A stretch of 64,000 nucleotides of DNA from DASXQK01 sp963724385 (GTDB taxonomy: Bacteria > Pseudomonadota > Alphaproteobacteria > Dongiales > Dongiaceae): NCBI GenBank assembly GCA_963724385.1, contig CAVRUJ010000001.1, forward strand, positions 1,550,001-1,614,000, read 5' to 3'. Shown piece by piece: positions 16,768 through 24,872 of the stretch. The notes below the pieces were generated by a model. That model saw nothing but the letters and a program-made list of their open reading frames with translations, searched no databases and was not told where the DNA came from. Numbering within the stretch: the stretch's first letter is position 1; each line of letters begins with the position of its first letter. Position numbers and translations under genes: made by a program.

Positions 16768-17245
16768 CGCCGCCAGCAATGATGGCAGCGAGGGCGACGT
16801 AGAATCCGATCCTGACGAGCTTCGCAGATCGTTCCAGCGAGCGGCGGTTAAAATCGATGCGTGCCTGCACGTCCTCCACCGTGCCCGTCAGCAGCGCCAA
16901 TTCATCCTTAGCCGCCGATAGCAGCCGCTTCGGCTCATAGCCCGGCGCGTGAAAATCGCCTGGCAGTGCGGCCCATCCGCAGATCAGGCTCGCTACGAAC
17001 AGAATGATCGCAGTCACCAAGGATGACCAGAGCAGGGGCTGCGATGGCTGAGGTCCTGCGACGATCGTCGCGGCAGCAGCGAAGAGCGCGATGGCACCGC
17101 CGCCAAATATTCCGCACATCGTGGTAGCTCTTTGGTCCGCGCCTATCCCAATTGTGAGGGTTCCCTCGAGCGTGGCCTCCCCCTGGCGCAGAATTTCCCG
17201 GATCGAGGCCTCCGGTACATCGGTCCAGTCCATGGCGGCCCTCAT
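16715..17245 (-). CDS. Membrane protein of the element, unknown function
   Basis: 176 residues. Three hydrophobic segments are seen: GIFGGGAIALFAAAATIVAG (about 45-64), LLWSSLVTAIILFVASLICGW (about 71-91) and IGFYVALAAIIAGGAIFLVL (about 147-166), with a soluble helical stretch of about 55 residues between the second and third. The order 'cytoplasmic helix, hairpin, helix, anchor' would allow a role in lysis or superinfection exclusion, but nothing here proves either. Start could be residue 1 or 5 (MDWTD). Confidence 0.55.
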   Translation of the reverse strand: MRAAMDWTDVPEASIREILRQGEATLEGTLTIGIGADQRATTMCGIFGGGAIALFAAAATIVAGPQPSQPLLWSSLVTAIILFVASLICGWAALPGDFHAPGYEPKRLLSAAKDELALLTGTVEDVQARIDFNRRSLERSAKLVRIGFYVALAAIIAGGAIFLVLRFCVPGAPLPS

Positions 17246-17285
17246 CTGGTTCTAATCGGCACGCTCGCAACCTGAGGCGGCGCGA

Positions 17286-17450
17286 CTATTTTCCGACAAG
17301 CCGGTTGATGAGCCGCCCCGCCGCCCGGCCCAGCGCCCGGCGCTCAACCCGCTTCGCAATCCCGCGCGGGCCGCGACTGACAGCCTGCAGGTCGCCGAGG
17401 AAGCGGGCGAGGCGGTAAAGTGACGAACGGAAGGATCGGCGCCTTGCCAT
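17286..17450 (-). CDS. Small basic phage-type protein
   Basis: The start is set at ATG 17450 because a GGAGG ribosome site lies about 8 bp upstream; this yields 54 residues. The protein is very basic (MARRRSFRSSLYRLARFLGD..., later RVERRALGRAAGRLINRLVG). Short proteins with the pattern RRRSFRxSLYRxxRFxGDxxA recur in prophages of alphaproteobacteria without a known function. It follows the zinc-finger gene by 34 bp in the leftward operon. Confidence 0.6.
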   Translation of the reverse strand: MARRRSFRSSLYRLARFLGDLQAVSRGPRGIAKRVERRALGRAAGRLINRLVGK

Positions 17451-17484
17451 TGAGCGGGCCTCCATCCTCGAGGTGGACGCCCTA

Positions 17485-17766
17485 TCATAGCCGAGCGGGC
17501 CCGGCAGGGGCAGCGCGAGGCGCGTCAGGTGCCGGAACAGGCCCCGAGCCAGCATCGCCTCTGCAACCAACGTATACGTTGCTGGCGAGGCCTTCCTTGA
17601 GCTGGGCCACACTGACGCGGCGGACGGCAAGCTCGCTCAGCGCCCATTGCCGCGCCGCCCGATGCAAGGCCATGCGGCAGGCCTCGGAGCAAAACCTCTG
17701 CGGCTGCCCGCCATCGTGACGCCCGAAGGGATCCCCGCACCACAGGCAAGCCGGAGCGTCGGTCAT
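17485..17766 (-). CDS. Small zinc-ribbon protein
   Basis: 93 residues from ATG 17766, which overlaps the stop of the RuvC-like gene (ATGA), so it is translationally coupled. The N-terminus holds a treble-clef-like cysteine pattern: CLWCGDPF (Cys7, Cys10) and FCSEACRMALHRA (Cys26, Cys30), followed by an amphipathic helix and a Pro/Ala-rich tail. Proteins of this kind are common in alphaproteobacterial prophages near the terminase. A DNA- or protein-binding role is likely but not shown. Confidence 0.6.
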   Translation of the reverse strand: MTDAPACLWCGDPFGRHDGGQPQRFCSEACRMALHRAARQWALSELAVRRVSVAQLKEGLASNVYVGCRGDAGSGPVPAPDAPRAAPAGPARL

Positions 17767-18293
17767 GCCACTGCCCCCACTGCCGCCAGGTCGGGGCGCG
17801 GAACCATGCCGGCGCCGATCGAAGGCCGGTTCGTCAGTCCCCACAGCGCGATTAGAGCCGCCTCGGCGCGCCCATCGTCGCGCTTGCGGTGCCAGTTCGC
17901 CGCATGGCCCGGCATCAGCTCGCTCGCCCGCAACCGGCTGCCATCCTTGCCGCCCGGCACGGCGAGCGCCCGCCGCCATGTCTGCGGCGTGACGTAGCTG
18001 ATTGGAATCGCCAGCGCCGCGATGATGCCCTCGAGCTGGCCGACAGAGCGGCCGAAGGCGAACATGGAAGAGACGCCCTGGCCCGGCATGGCCCCGACGC
18101 GCTCGAGCACGGCATGGGAAGGCCGCGCATCGCGGATCAGGCTGGCCAGTGCCGCAACGTCGACCTGGCGCTTGTGCTTCCCGCCGCGATCGATCTCATG
18201 GCAGGGCATGTCGGAGATCTCGAGCGAGCCCGCCGCCGTCAGCAACGCCAGCGCGCCGCCGAGGCCCGGGTCGATTCCGAGGATGCGCACCAT
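17763..18293 (-). CDS. RuvC-like Holliday-junction resolvase (phage type)
   Basis: About 176 residues. Starts MVRILGIDPGLGGALA, with the first catalytic Asp in GIDPG. A second acidic site is HAVLERVGAMPGQG (Glu) and a third is the C-terminal RKRDDGRAEAALIALWG (Asp/Glu), the typical layout of RuvC-fold nucleases found in phages. Such enzymes clear branched DNA before packaging. It stands between the terminase and small zinc genes, where a DNA-processing role would be expected. ATG 18293 is preferred; an in-frame GTG lies 6 bp upstream at 18299. Confidence 0.8.
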   Translation of the reverse strand: MVRILGIDPGLGGALALLTAAGSLEISDMPCHEIDRGGKHKRQVDVAALASLIRDARPSHAVLERVGAMPGQGVSSMFAFGRSVGQLEGIIAALAIPISYVTPQTWRRALAVPGGKDGSRLRASELMPGHAANWHRKRDDGRAEAALIALWGLTNRPSIGAGMVPRPDLAAVGAVA

Positions 18294-18295
18294 GC

Positions 18296-18391
18296 TCACT
18301 GGCCGGCCACCGGAAGCAGTAGCCGCGACAAGATTGCACCCGCCAGGGCGGCGGCTATCAAGGCTGCAAGGGCGACGGCGAGGCGCTGCAT
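18296..18391 (-). CDS. 31-residue membrane peptide
   Basis: A short frame from ATG 18391 to TGA 18296, preceded by a good ribosome site (gggaag). It is almost entirely one hydrophobic helix rich in Ala and Leu (LAVALAALIAAALAGAIL) with short polar ends. Its stop lies 2 bp before the RuvC-like ATG. Tiny single-helix peptides are frequent in phage operons, but this one could also be just a translational coupler. Confidence 0.4.
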   Translation of the reverse strand: MQRLAVALAALIAAALAGAILSRLLLPVAGQ

Positions 18392-19928
18392 GTCGCTTCC
18401 CTTTCGGCGGTTGGTGGCTCCGGCGCTCCGATGGTGCACCCGGCCGCCTTCATGTCGTCGACGTCGCGCGGATCAACTTCGACGACGATGCCGTCAGCGC
18501 CGGAGCAATAGCGCCGGCCGCCTCGAGGCGCGAAATTCATCCACGGCCCAGGCGCAATCATCTTCACCGGAAGATCGGGCTTTTGCTGCGCCGGCTGAAA
18601 TAGCGGTGGCGGCACAGTCAGCGGCGCAACGGGCTCGCCACGCGACTCCGCGATCAACCGATCGAAATGAGCGAGCCACGCTTCGGCGTTGCTGCCCGCC
18701 ACCACGAGCTCGGTCAAGGCCCAGACCAGCGCGTCGAGCCGATCGGGCGAGAATCCCCGCCTTGGCCCGATCAAAGTCGGCAGTGAAGGCGCATTGCTGA
18801 TCCTCGAGCGCCGGGAAGGTGCCGACGTGGTGAATCCGGTTCTGCTCATAGAGTGCCGACACCGGCTCGGCCCGAGTGACTTTGCCTCGGCTCGCATGCA
18901 CCGCCTTGAACGAGACATTCGGATCGACCATGCGGAGCGTCGATTCGATCATTTCGCCGCCGTTGTTGACCTCGCCGACAATGCGATCGGCATGGTGGCG
19001 CCGATAGGCCGCGATGGCAGCGCGGGCCCACTCGATCGGCGCGAACCGGCCCGACAGATCCTCGAGGATGTAGCCGTGCCCGAGCCCGTCGACACCCGCG
19101 ACGATGATCCCGGTTTCGTCCGCTTCATCGCCGCTCGTCACCGCTGGGTCGATCGCGACCACGATCCTGCGCAGCTCCGGCGCGCCTTTTAGCCGCGTGT
19201 TCTCGATCGCCTCCCGATTCCACAACGCGCCGGGTGCATCGTCGAGCATCTCACCGTCGAGCTCCTGGCGGCCGAGGCGCGTTCCGGCATAGCGGCCGAC
19301 GATCTGCTCGAGGAAGCCGGCGGCCAGATTCGCCCGGTTGTCTTCCGTGCGGCCTCTGGTGACAACCACGTCCTTGCCTTCGCGGGCGAGTAGCTCGCGA
19401 ATCAGGCGCACCGGCTTGGGCGTAGTCGTCACCACGGCGCGAGGATTCTTGCCGAGGCGCAAGCCGAACATCAGAAGGTCCCAGCTCTCAGGATAGCGCC
19501 AGGCGCCGAGCTCATCGGCCCATGCGGCGTCATGCTGCGGCCCTCGAAACCGCTCGGGCTCGTCCGCTGAGTAGGTTGTGCCGATTGCACCGTTCGGCCA
19601 GGTGAGGCGCCGACGGGAAGGCTCGTAGACCGGCCTGGACCATGACGGCGAAACGGCGAGCACGCCGCTCTCACCTTCGACCATGACCTCGCGGGCATCG
19701 CTCGCGGTCGGAGCGACCAGCGCAATGCGCGACACGCGGCCGGATTCGGCTTGTTCGCAGACCCACTCCGCGCCGGTCCGGGTTTTCCCGAAGCCCCGGC
19801 CAGCAAGCAGCATCCAGATCCGCCATTCGCCAGCGGGCGGAAGCTGATTTCGGGCGGGCGATCGCGCGCCAGTTGCCCTCGAGGGCCGCGACAAGCTGGT
19901 CACTGAAGGATCGGCGCCCGTCAAGCAT
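18358..19928 (-). pseudogene. Terminase large subunit, with two frameshifts
   Basis: The large terminase cuts and pumps DNA into procapsids. The central frame shows the ATPase loop AGRGFGKTRTGAEW, a Walker B region HDAAWADELGAW and the nuclease site VVAIDPAVTSGDEADETG. The natural start is ATG 19928 (MLDGRRSFSDQL), overlapping the terS stop by 8 bp; this frame reaches NWRAIARP and must shift at an AAA run (about 19838) to enter the main frame at NQLPPAGEW. A second shift at a GGGG run (about 18762) is needed to reach GFSPDRLDALVWAL, the normal terminase end. Both look like one extra base in a homopolymer. The restored C-terminus runs on about 100 residues through WMNFAPRGGRRYCSG, an unusual extension. 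Confidence 0.85.
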
Positions 19929-20508
19929 TGGCCGCCTCCGGCAGCGCCGCGTTCGCCATGGCGGGCTCGCCCCCTTCGATCCGGCGCAGAGCCGCGATGA
20001 CTTCTCGGCGCGCCTCGGGGAAGGGCGCAACGGCCGCGACGATGGCCCCGATGGCGCGCATGTAGCCGGGATCGACGGTGAAATTGTTGTTCACGATGAT
20101 TCCGCCACGGTGGAGCTCGCCCGTGAGCCGAGCGGCGCCGGCCAGGTTCTCATGCAACCGCCCGGCGAGGGACGCGACGCCATGGCCATCGTCCGCGATG
20201 CTGGCAGAATCAAAGGCCCGATAGAGGCGGCCTCGGATGATCCGGTAATGGTCGAGCAAGCCGAGAGATTTGTCGGCCGCCATCGCCTCGAGGTCTTGCT
20301 TGGTCCGGTTCGCCCCGGCGATGTAGGCAGCCCTCAGCTCATCGCTGACATGGCCGATCCAGTGCCGGCGCGTGGCGTCGTAGCTGAGGCCGAATTTCTT
20401 GGCGACGCTGCGATAGGACGCGCCGCCCGCAAGCAACCGCTCGAGCCGGACGCGCTCGGAGTGGCGACATATCTTGCAGCGGCCGGTGATCAAGCCCTTA
20501 CGCGGCAT
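19921..20508 (-). CDS. Terminase small subunit-like DNA-binding protein
   Basis: 195 residues. The N-terminus holds CKICRHSERVRLERLL, a possible zinc knuckle, then a helix-turn-helix (ASYRSVAKKFGLSYDATRRH, about 30-49) and WIGHVSD. The rest is helical and ends in an Ala-rich tail. Position directly upstream of and overlapping the large-subunit gene, plus the HTH, supports a packaging-site recognition role. In satellites the small subunit is what redirects helper packaging. No catalytic motif is expected. Family assignment rests on position and the HTH, not on strong sequence recognition. Confidence 0.65.
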   Translation of the reverse strand: MPRKGLITGRCKICRHSERVRLERLLAGGASYRSVAKKFGLSYDATRRHWIGHVSDELRAAYIAGANRTKQDLEAMAADKSLGLLDHYRIIRGRLYRAFDSASIADDGHGVASLAGRLHENLAGAARLTGELHRGGIIVNNNFTVDPGYMRAIGAIVAAVAPFPEARREVIAALRRIEGGEPAMANAALPEAANA

Positions 20509-20698
20509 GAGTCTACGCCCGAAAGGTGGCCGACGCGCCTAACCCATGCAAGGCGCGCCGGCCGGGGCCCAGCGCGGCATGGAGTTCCGCTCCAGGCTTT
20601 CGAGGAAAGGGCCGGCAGGCGCGCTCCCATCGTGGGCTCCATGCGCGCCTGCCGTCATTTCGCCGATGGCGCCATGCCGAGCGCCGCGACGAAAGCCG

Positions 20699-20962
20699 CT
20701 AGACCGAGGCGCCAGTGCCATCGGTCCAAAAGCCGGGAGTTGCCGCAGATCCGACAATGCCGCCGCCACCGCCGACCCAGGCGATCAGCTTGTCGAGATC
20801 GGTGTCAAAGTAAGGCATCGACCGATAGAGCCCGTTAGTGGGCCGCGAAGCCGTTGGCCCGACCATGCCGAGCTCGAAATAGCCGAGCTGAGCCTGCGCC
20901 TCGATTTGAGTTTGGGGGACGTTGGCCACGGTGCCGGCTACGTTGATCATGCGAATGGTCAT
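20699..20962 (-). CDS. Hypothetical 87-residue element protein
   Basis: Starts MTIRMINVAGTVANVPQTQ and ends with a Gly-rich segment (WVGGGGGIVGSAATPGF). It contains few charged residues and no recognisable domain. It lies 7 bp downstream of the next coiled-coil gene and 190 bp upstream of terS, in the same leftward operon. The sequence between it and terS (20509-20698) shows no convincing gene. Confidence 0.5.
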   Translation of the reverse strand: MTIRMINVAGTVANVPQTQIEAQAQLGYFELGMVGPTASRPTNGLYRSMPYFDTDLDKLIAWVGGGGGIVGSAATPGFWTDGTGASV

Positions 20963-20969
20963 AGGTGCC

Positions 20970-21344
20970 TCACTGGAGCTGAAGGGGTGCGAGATGAGTT
21001 AACCGGGGAAACCAGCGAGCCGGTATGCGCCGCGGCTCGGCCTCCGATTCATTTTCAAGCTTGGTTAGCCTGGCGGCGATGCTGGCTACATCCGCTTTGA
21101 GCTTCGGCAAGCTGATAGCGTCCAGCTGCTTGTGCGCGGCGTCGAGCTTGCCCAACACGTCCGAGGCCCGCTTGCGCAATGCGTCGGGGCCATCGGCGAC
21201 TGTCCGCTTGAGCGTGTCGGCATCGCCTCCGGTAGCCGCTCTCCAGAGATCGTCGATCGCCTTGTCGGCGTCGGCGGCACGGCCGTCCTTGACTGCCCGG
21301 TGGGCAGCGATGGCGAGCTCGTTGAGCGCGTCTAGCTTGCTCAT
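20970..21344 (-). CDS. Hypothetical coiled-coil protein
   Basis: 124 residues, mostly helical with heptad-like spacing of Leu, Ile and Val (VLGKLDAAHKQLDAISLPKL, then VASIAARLTKLENES). The ATG at 21344 overlaps the stop of the upstream coiled-coil gene by 4 bp (ATGA), so the two are coupled and may form a complex. No known family is recognised. Confidence 0.55.
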   Translation of the reverse strand: MSKLDALNELAIAAHRAVKDGRAADADKAIDDLWRAATGGDADTLKRTVADGPDALRKRASDVLGKLDAAHKQLDAISLPKLKADVASIAARLTKLENESEAEPRRIPARWFPRLTHLAPLQLQ

Positions 21345-22044
21345 GCCGTCTCGCCGTTCAGCTCGATCCTGGCAGCCGGATCATGGGAAAGCCGCTCGGC
21401 GAGTTCACGCCAGGTGATGCGCGTGGCTTTCATTGCGCCCCGGACCTCGAACGGATCAACGACACCCATCTCCCGAACAACGGCGCTGGCCTCGGCCCCC
21501 CGACCGGCCACCAGGAGCGAGTCCTGCAGGGCTCGCGCCGCCTGATCAAGGATTTGGACCTGTCGAGCGTGGGCCCGGGCGAGCGCCAAAATCCGTGTCG
21601 CCTCTTCGACCAGAACGGCGGCATGCGCGGCCTGCATGTTCTCGACCAGTTGACCGTGCAGCTGGTGCGCCGCCTGCATTTCGGGCTGCAGAGCCTCCCA
21701 GGCGAGTTGTCCAGCGATGACCTGGGCATGGACGTTATTCAGACGCTCAACTGCGGCCTCGCGCTCTGCCGCCCTCGGAGCGGGCATGGTGCCGGCGCCC
21801 GATCGCTGCCAGATGGCCCAATCGATCGACTCGGCCTCGGCCACGGCTTCCAAGGCCTCGACGGCTTCACGCTCGAGGCGCTGGGCCTCGACAAGCGAAT
21901 CATTGTTCGCTGCAGGCGCCCGACAACCTCGCGCTGGGCCGCAACGGCGGCCTGAGCATCCGCGAGGCGCTGGCGGGCGGCCGTCAGCGCTGCCGGTGGC
22001 GATGATTTGGTGTCGGGGCTGTTGCGCGAGAGGAGTTGAAGCAT
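21341..22044 (-). pseudogene. Hypothetical long coiled-coil protein, frameshifted
   Basis: The start at ATG 22044 (MLQLLSRNSP) is chosen because of the GGAGAG ribosome site upstream. The first frame gives AALTAARQRLADAQAAVAAQ, a clear coiled coil, and should cross near 21906 (around gctgcaggcgcc) into the frame SLVEAQRLEREAVEALEAVA, which continues to the stop at 21341. One missing base accounts for the break. The joined protein would be about 234 residues, nearly all helix. It is the first gene after the iteron-like array. Function unknown. Confidence 0.55.
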
Positions 22045-22543
22045 GGGCGTCTCTCCATTGCTGGCGGTTTTCACAACTCGCGACGCGAAGGCTACTGCAC
22101 AATTGTGATGCTGTAAACATAGGTGCCGGCTATTACAAGCCGTTACAAGTAGTTATCAACGGATGGCAGTATTTTGACTGTCACGAGGTGCCTTTTGAAT
22201 GCCTGCAACAAGCCTGCGACATGACGAAAATTGCCGCGCCATCTCAATAGGATGCGACGTGCCAAGCGGACGATTACTCCGCTCGTCAAAGGAAGCCTGC
22301 CGGCTCGAGGGAAGCGAGCGAGTGAAAATGCGCCGCGAACCGGGAAGTTGACGGCCCCTTGATGCGCGCATGATCGAGGCCGGGGCCTCTTTCTCTGCCT
22401 TCCCGAGGCCCGGACATGCCGGACAGCCCCGGACAAGTCCCGGACATGTCCGCGACACCCCACCCCGGACCGGACACGGACACACCCCTATAAGGGTGTC
22501 CTGTCTGTCCGGGTGTCCGGCCTGGCAGCGAGTTCGTAAAGGA
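22045..22543. other. Non-coding region between rep and the packaging genes
   Basis: About 500 bp with no convincing gene. The left half is relatively AT-rich (22080-22200: gtaaacatag, gttatcaacgg, agtattttgac) and includes a DnaA-box-like ttatcaac. The right half holds the CGGACA repeat array listed separately. The AT-rich stretch next to an iteron array is what a theta-type replication origin would look like; it may also hold the promoter for the terS side of the operon. Confidence 0.5.
22405..22530. repeat. CGGACA iteron-like array, candidate replication origin
   Basis: CGGACA occurs at 22411, 22420, 22430, 22441, 22471 and 22477, and its complement TGTCCG at 22447, 22506 and 22514. The copies at 22441/22447 form the perfect palindrome CGGACATGTCCG. 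Direct copies lie to the left and inverted copies to the right of a CTATAA core embedded in acacccctataagggtgt. The array begins 14 bp past the stop of the RepA-like helicase gene. Known satellites such as SaPIs place their iteron origin just 3' of rep. A protein-binding or replication role is inferred. Confidence 0.6.
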
Positions 22544-23668
22544 TCACGGAACGAGCCATGCCCAGTCCTGCCAGATGCCTATGGCTGAGGCCGCCTGCAG
22601 CCGGTCCGCGGCTCGCTTAAAGCTCTTCTGCCGGGCGGCTTGAGTGTCGCCCTCGCTTACGGCGCCGCTGTAACAGTATTGGCGCCATAGGTCCGTCCGA
22701 ACGGCGCGCACCTGGGCGGGAATGTGGCTTGATGCTGGTGGCATCTCACCGGCTTCCTCGATTGCCCTCTGCAGGAGGTCACGGGCCACCTTAGCCGCGC
22801 CTGTCACCTTGGGACGGCTTCGCTTGGTAGGGTCGGTTTCGCCTTCGGCCGGCTTGATGACGCAGCTGGTGATGTCCTCGCCGTCGCTGTCCTGGCCGAG
22901 ATTGACCACCTCGAGACGGCTGCTCTCTTCCTCGCCGCTCGGGCCGTCCTTCATCCACACGACTGCGGCGGACACCAGGCCGGACGTATCGCGCTTGATC
23001 GAAATTTCGGCGTCGGCGGCGCCTCTGAGCGAGGTGTGGCCGCGCGGCCGGTTATCATCGAGCCCGCAGTGGTGAATGATCAGCACGGCACACTTGAAGG
23101 CTTCCCGGATGGCGTCGGCGGCCTTCACATAGTTGCCCATGTCTTCGTCGCTGCTCTCGCTGCCGGCGATGCTGCGATTGAGAGTGTCGATCACGATGGC
23201 GACGGGCGTCTCAGTGCCAAGCTGGGCCCGGATGTCGTCGATCAACTGCCGGCCGTCGGCCACGAGGTCGAGCCGGCTTGCCAACAGTTGAAAACTCGGC
23301 GTCTCGCCATCGTTCGCAAGCCGGTTTTGCCGGAAAGCGGCGACGCGGGCGCCGAGGCCGCGCTCGCCTTCGCAAGCGACATAGACGACAGTTCCCCGAT
23401 TGACCCGCCGGCCGCGATACTCCCAGCCGAGCGCGACGTGCATCAGCAGATCGAAGGTCCAGAAGCTCTTGCCGCACTTGGGCGGGCCCCAGATCACCAC
23501 GAGGCCCTCGCGAGGAATAATGCCCCGGACCAGATAGGCCGGGCTCGTATCGAGCGCGATCTTGTCGAAGGCCACCAGCCGGAAGCGGACCTTCGGCGAC
23601 GGCGTCGACTTTCCATGTTTTTCGACGGTGCCGAGCTGGACGAGGCGGTCTTCGACGGTGTCTTTCAT
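22544..23668 (-). CDS. RepA-like hexameric helicase (AAA_25 type)
   Basis: 374 residues. RecA-fold ATPase of the RSF1010-RepA type. Walker A is WGPPKCGKSFW (about 57-67), Walker B is VAIVIDTLNRS, followed by LIIHHCG, the sensor-like motif of this family. The C-terminal 100 residues (from about PTKRSRPKVTGAAKVARDLL) look like a winged-helix DNA-binding part. The ATG overlaps the primase stop (ATGA). Primase followed by RepA-type helicase is the standard replication module of alphaproteobacterial prophages and satellites. The iteron-like array follows directly. Confidence 0.8.
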   Translation of the reverse strand: MKDTVEDRLVQLGTVEKHGKSTPSPKVRFRLVAFDKIALDTSPAYLVRGIIPREGLVVIWGPPKCGKSFWTFDLLMHVALGWEYRGRRVNRGTVVYVACEGERGLGARVAAFRQNRLANDGETPSFQLLASRLDLVADGRQLIDDIRAQLGTETPVAIVIDTLNRSIAGSESSDEDMGNYVKAADAIREAFKCAVLIIHHCGLDDNRPRGHTSLRGAADAEISIKRDTSGLVSAAVVWMKDGPSGEEESSRLEVVNLGQDSDGEDITSCVIKPAEGETDPTKRSRPKVTGAAKVARDLLQRAIEEAGEMPPASSHIPAQVRAVRTDLWRQYCYSGAVSEGDTQAARQKSFKRAADRLQAASAIGIWQDWAWLVP

Positions 23669-24564
23669 GCGGCCACCAGGGCATCATTCCAGTCGCCGAT
23701 GCTGGGAATCCGCACGATGGCTTCGCGGCCAGCCTGGGCCCAGCGATCGGCGCAGGCGCGCGCTCCGTCTATTTCCTGGGGCTTGGGGTCCGCGAAGACG
23801 GTGAGGCACTCGACGTCGGCGAGCACCGGGAACCGCTTGAGGGCCTCGAGGCTGCCGCAGGCCCAGACGGGCCGCCAGCCGGCGGCGATGATGGCAAGGC
23901 CTGTCTCGATTCCCTCGCATATGCCGAGGCCTTGCCCCACTTCGTCATCGGGCGAGAGCCGGATGATGCCGGCGCGGCCGAGCATCATGCGGGAATCCTT
24001 GCCGAAGGCTTTGGCGCTGCCATCGGCCGTCAGAAAGGTGCGATGGATACCGCAAGGGTCAGCCGTCATGGCATCCGTCATCAGCGCCAGCATGGCCGGC
24101 GCGGTGGAGTCGCCCCGCAGGCAGCGCGAAGCCCAGCGCAACGGCATGCGGTCGAGCTCGGCAGGTTCGAGCGGGATGCTGCGGGCGCTGAGCCAGCGTT
24201 CGACGGGGGAGGAGCGCGCGGCTAAGGCGCCGTCCCAGGCTTCGCGCCAGGTGCGCGCGACAAAGGCAGCCCGCCTCTCGCGGTCGCGCTCCCTCTTGGT
24301 GCGCTGCTTCCTATCTCTCGCCTTGTCGGCCTCGGTGGGCTCAAGGATCTCATCGGGGCGCCCCGGCCAGAGCCCGAGCTTGCGCAGGGCGGAGACCACG
24401 CGCCGCTGATCGCAGCCGGCATGGCAACGCACCAGCAACTTGCCGTCATTGCCGTCGCTGATCGTCAGGCTCGGCGTGCGGTCATCGTGGCCGGGGCAGC
24501 ACGCGGTGCCGTAGCTGCCATGCCACCGGCCGCCGAGCGCCTTGGCGAGATCGGCGGCGATCAT
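23665..24564 (-). CDS. DNA primase with CHC2 zinc finger and Toprim domain
   Basis: 299 residues. The N-terminal zinc finger shows CCPGHDDRTPSLTI and CHAGCD (Cys-x2-His and Cys-x2-3-Cys pattern). A charged linker follows (KRERDRERRAAFVART), then a Toprim domain with the Glu in ICEGIETGLA and the Asp pair region in VFADPK. Such proteins make RNA primers for phage or plasmid replication. Start and stop overlap the neighbouring genes by 4 bp on both sides, so expression is tightly coupled with the helicase. Confidence 0.85.
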   Translation of the reverse strand: MIAADLAKALGGRWHGSYGTACCPGHDDRTPSLTISDGNDGKLLVRCHAGCDQRRVVSALRKLGLWPGRPDEILEPTEADKARDRKQRTKRERDRERRAAFVARTWREAWDGALAARSSPVERWLSARSIPLEPAELDRMPLRWASRCLRGDSTAPAMLALMTDAMTADPCGIHRTFLTADGSAKAFGKDSRMMLGRAGIIRLSPDDEVGQGLGICEGIETGLAIIAAGWRPVWACGSLEALKRFPVLADVECLTVFADPKPQEIDGARACADRWAQAGREAIVRIPSIGDWNDALVAA

Positions 24565-24872
24565 AATTCGTCTCGGCCGATGTCGTCGACCGGATCGCTG
24601 TGGAAAGGCTCGCGGTCGGTGGCCGAGTGTTGCTGCGCCGGCTGTCGACGTGCCCGGGCTGCATGCGGCCGTGGCGCTTGAGCTTTGCTTTCCTCCTGCT
24701 CCTTGCCGGGCGAGAGGAAGACATTCCAGGTTGGGACGCCCTCGGCCGTTGGTTCACCCCGGAAAGCGATGATCCGTGCTTTGCCCAGAAAGCCGCTGAG
24801 GTACTCGTTACCGCGCTCGCTGGTCCGCTGCCATAGCGAGCACAGCAGCACTTTCTGATTGGGCGCGCTCAT
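24561..24872 (-). CDS. Small conserved phage/plasmid protein
   Basis: 103 residues. The first half, NQKVLLCSLWQRTSERG then YLSGFLGKARIIAFRGE, resembles short proteins often found beside primases in proteobacterial mobile elements (a compact beta-rich domain). The second half is a charged, Gln/Arg-rich tail without structure. The stop overlaps the primase ATG. Function unknown; an accessory DNA-replication role is a guess from position only. Confidence 0.55.
   Translation of the reverse strand: MSAPNQKVLLCSLWQRTSERGNEYLSGFLGKARIIAFRGEPTAEGVPTWNVFLSPGKEQEESKAQAPRPHAARARRQPAQQHSATDREPFHSDPVDDIGRDEL

Noticed and set aside
16715..17245. Holin of the element
   Set aside because: Three helices are seen but the protein is long for a holin, has a large soluble middle part and no endolysin gene nearby.
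22405..22530. CRISPR array reading of the CGGACA repeats
   Set aside because: The repeat unit is only 6-7 bp with irregular spacing and both orientations, no unique spacers of constant size and no cas gene; iteron-type binding sites fit better.
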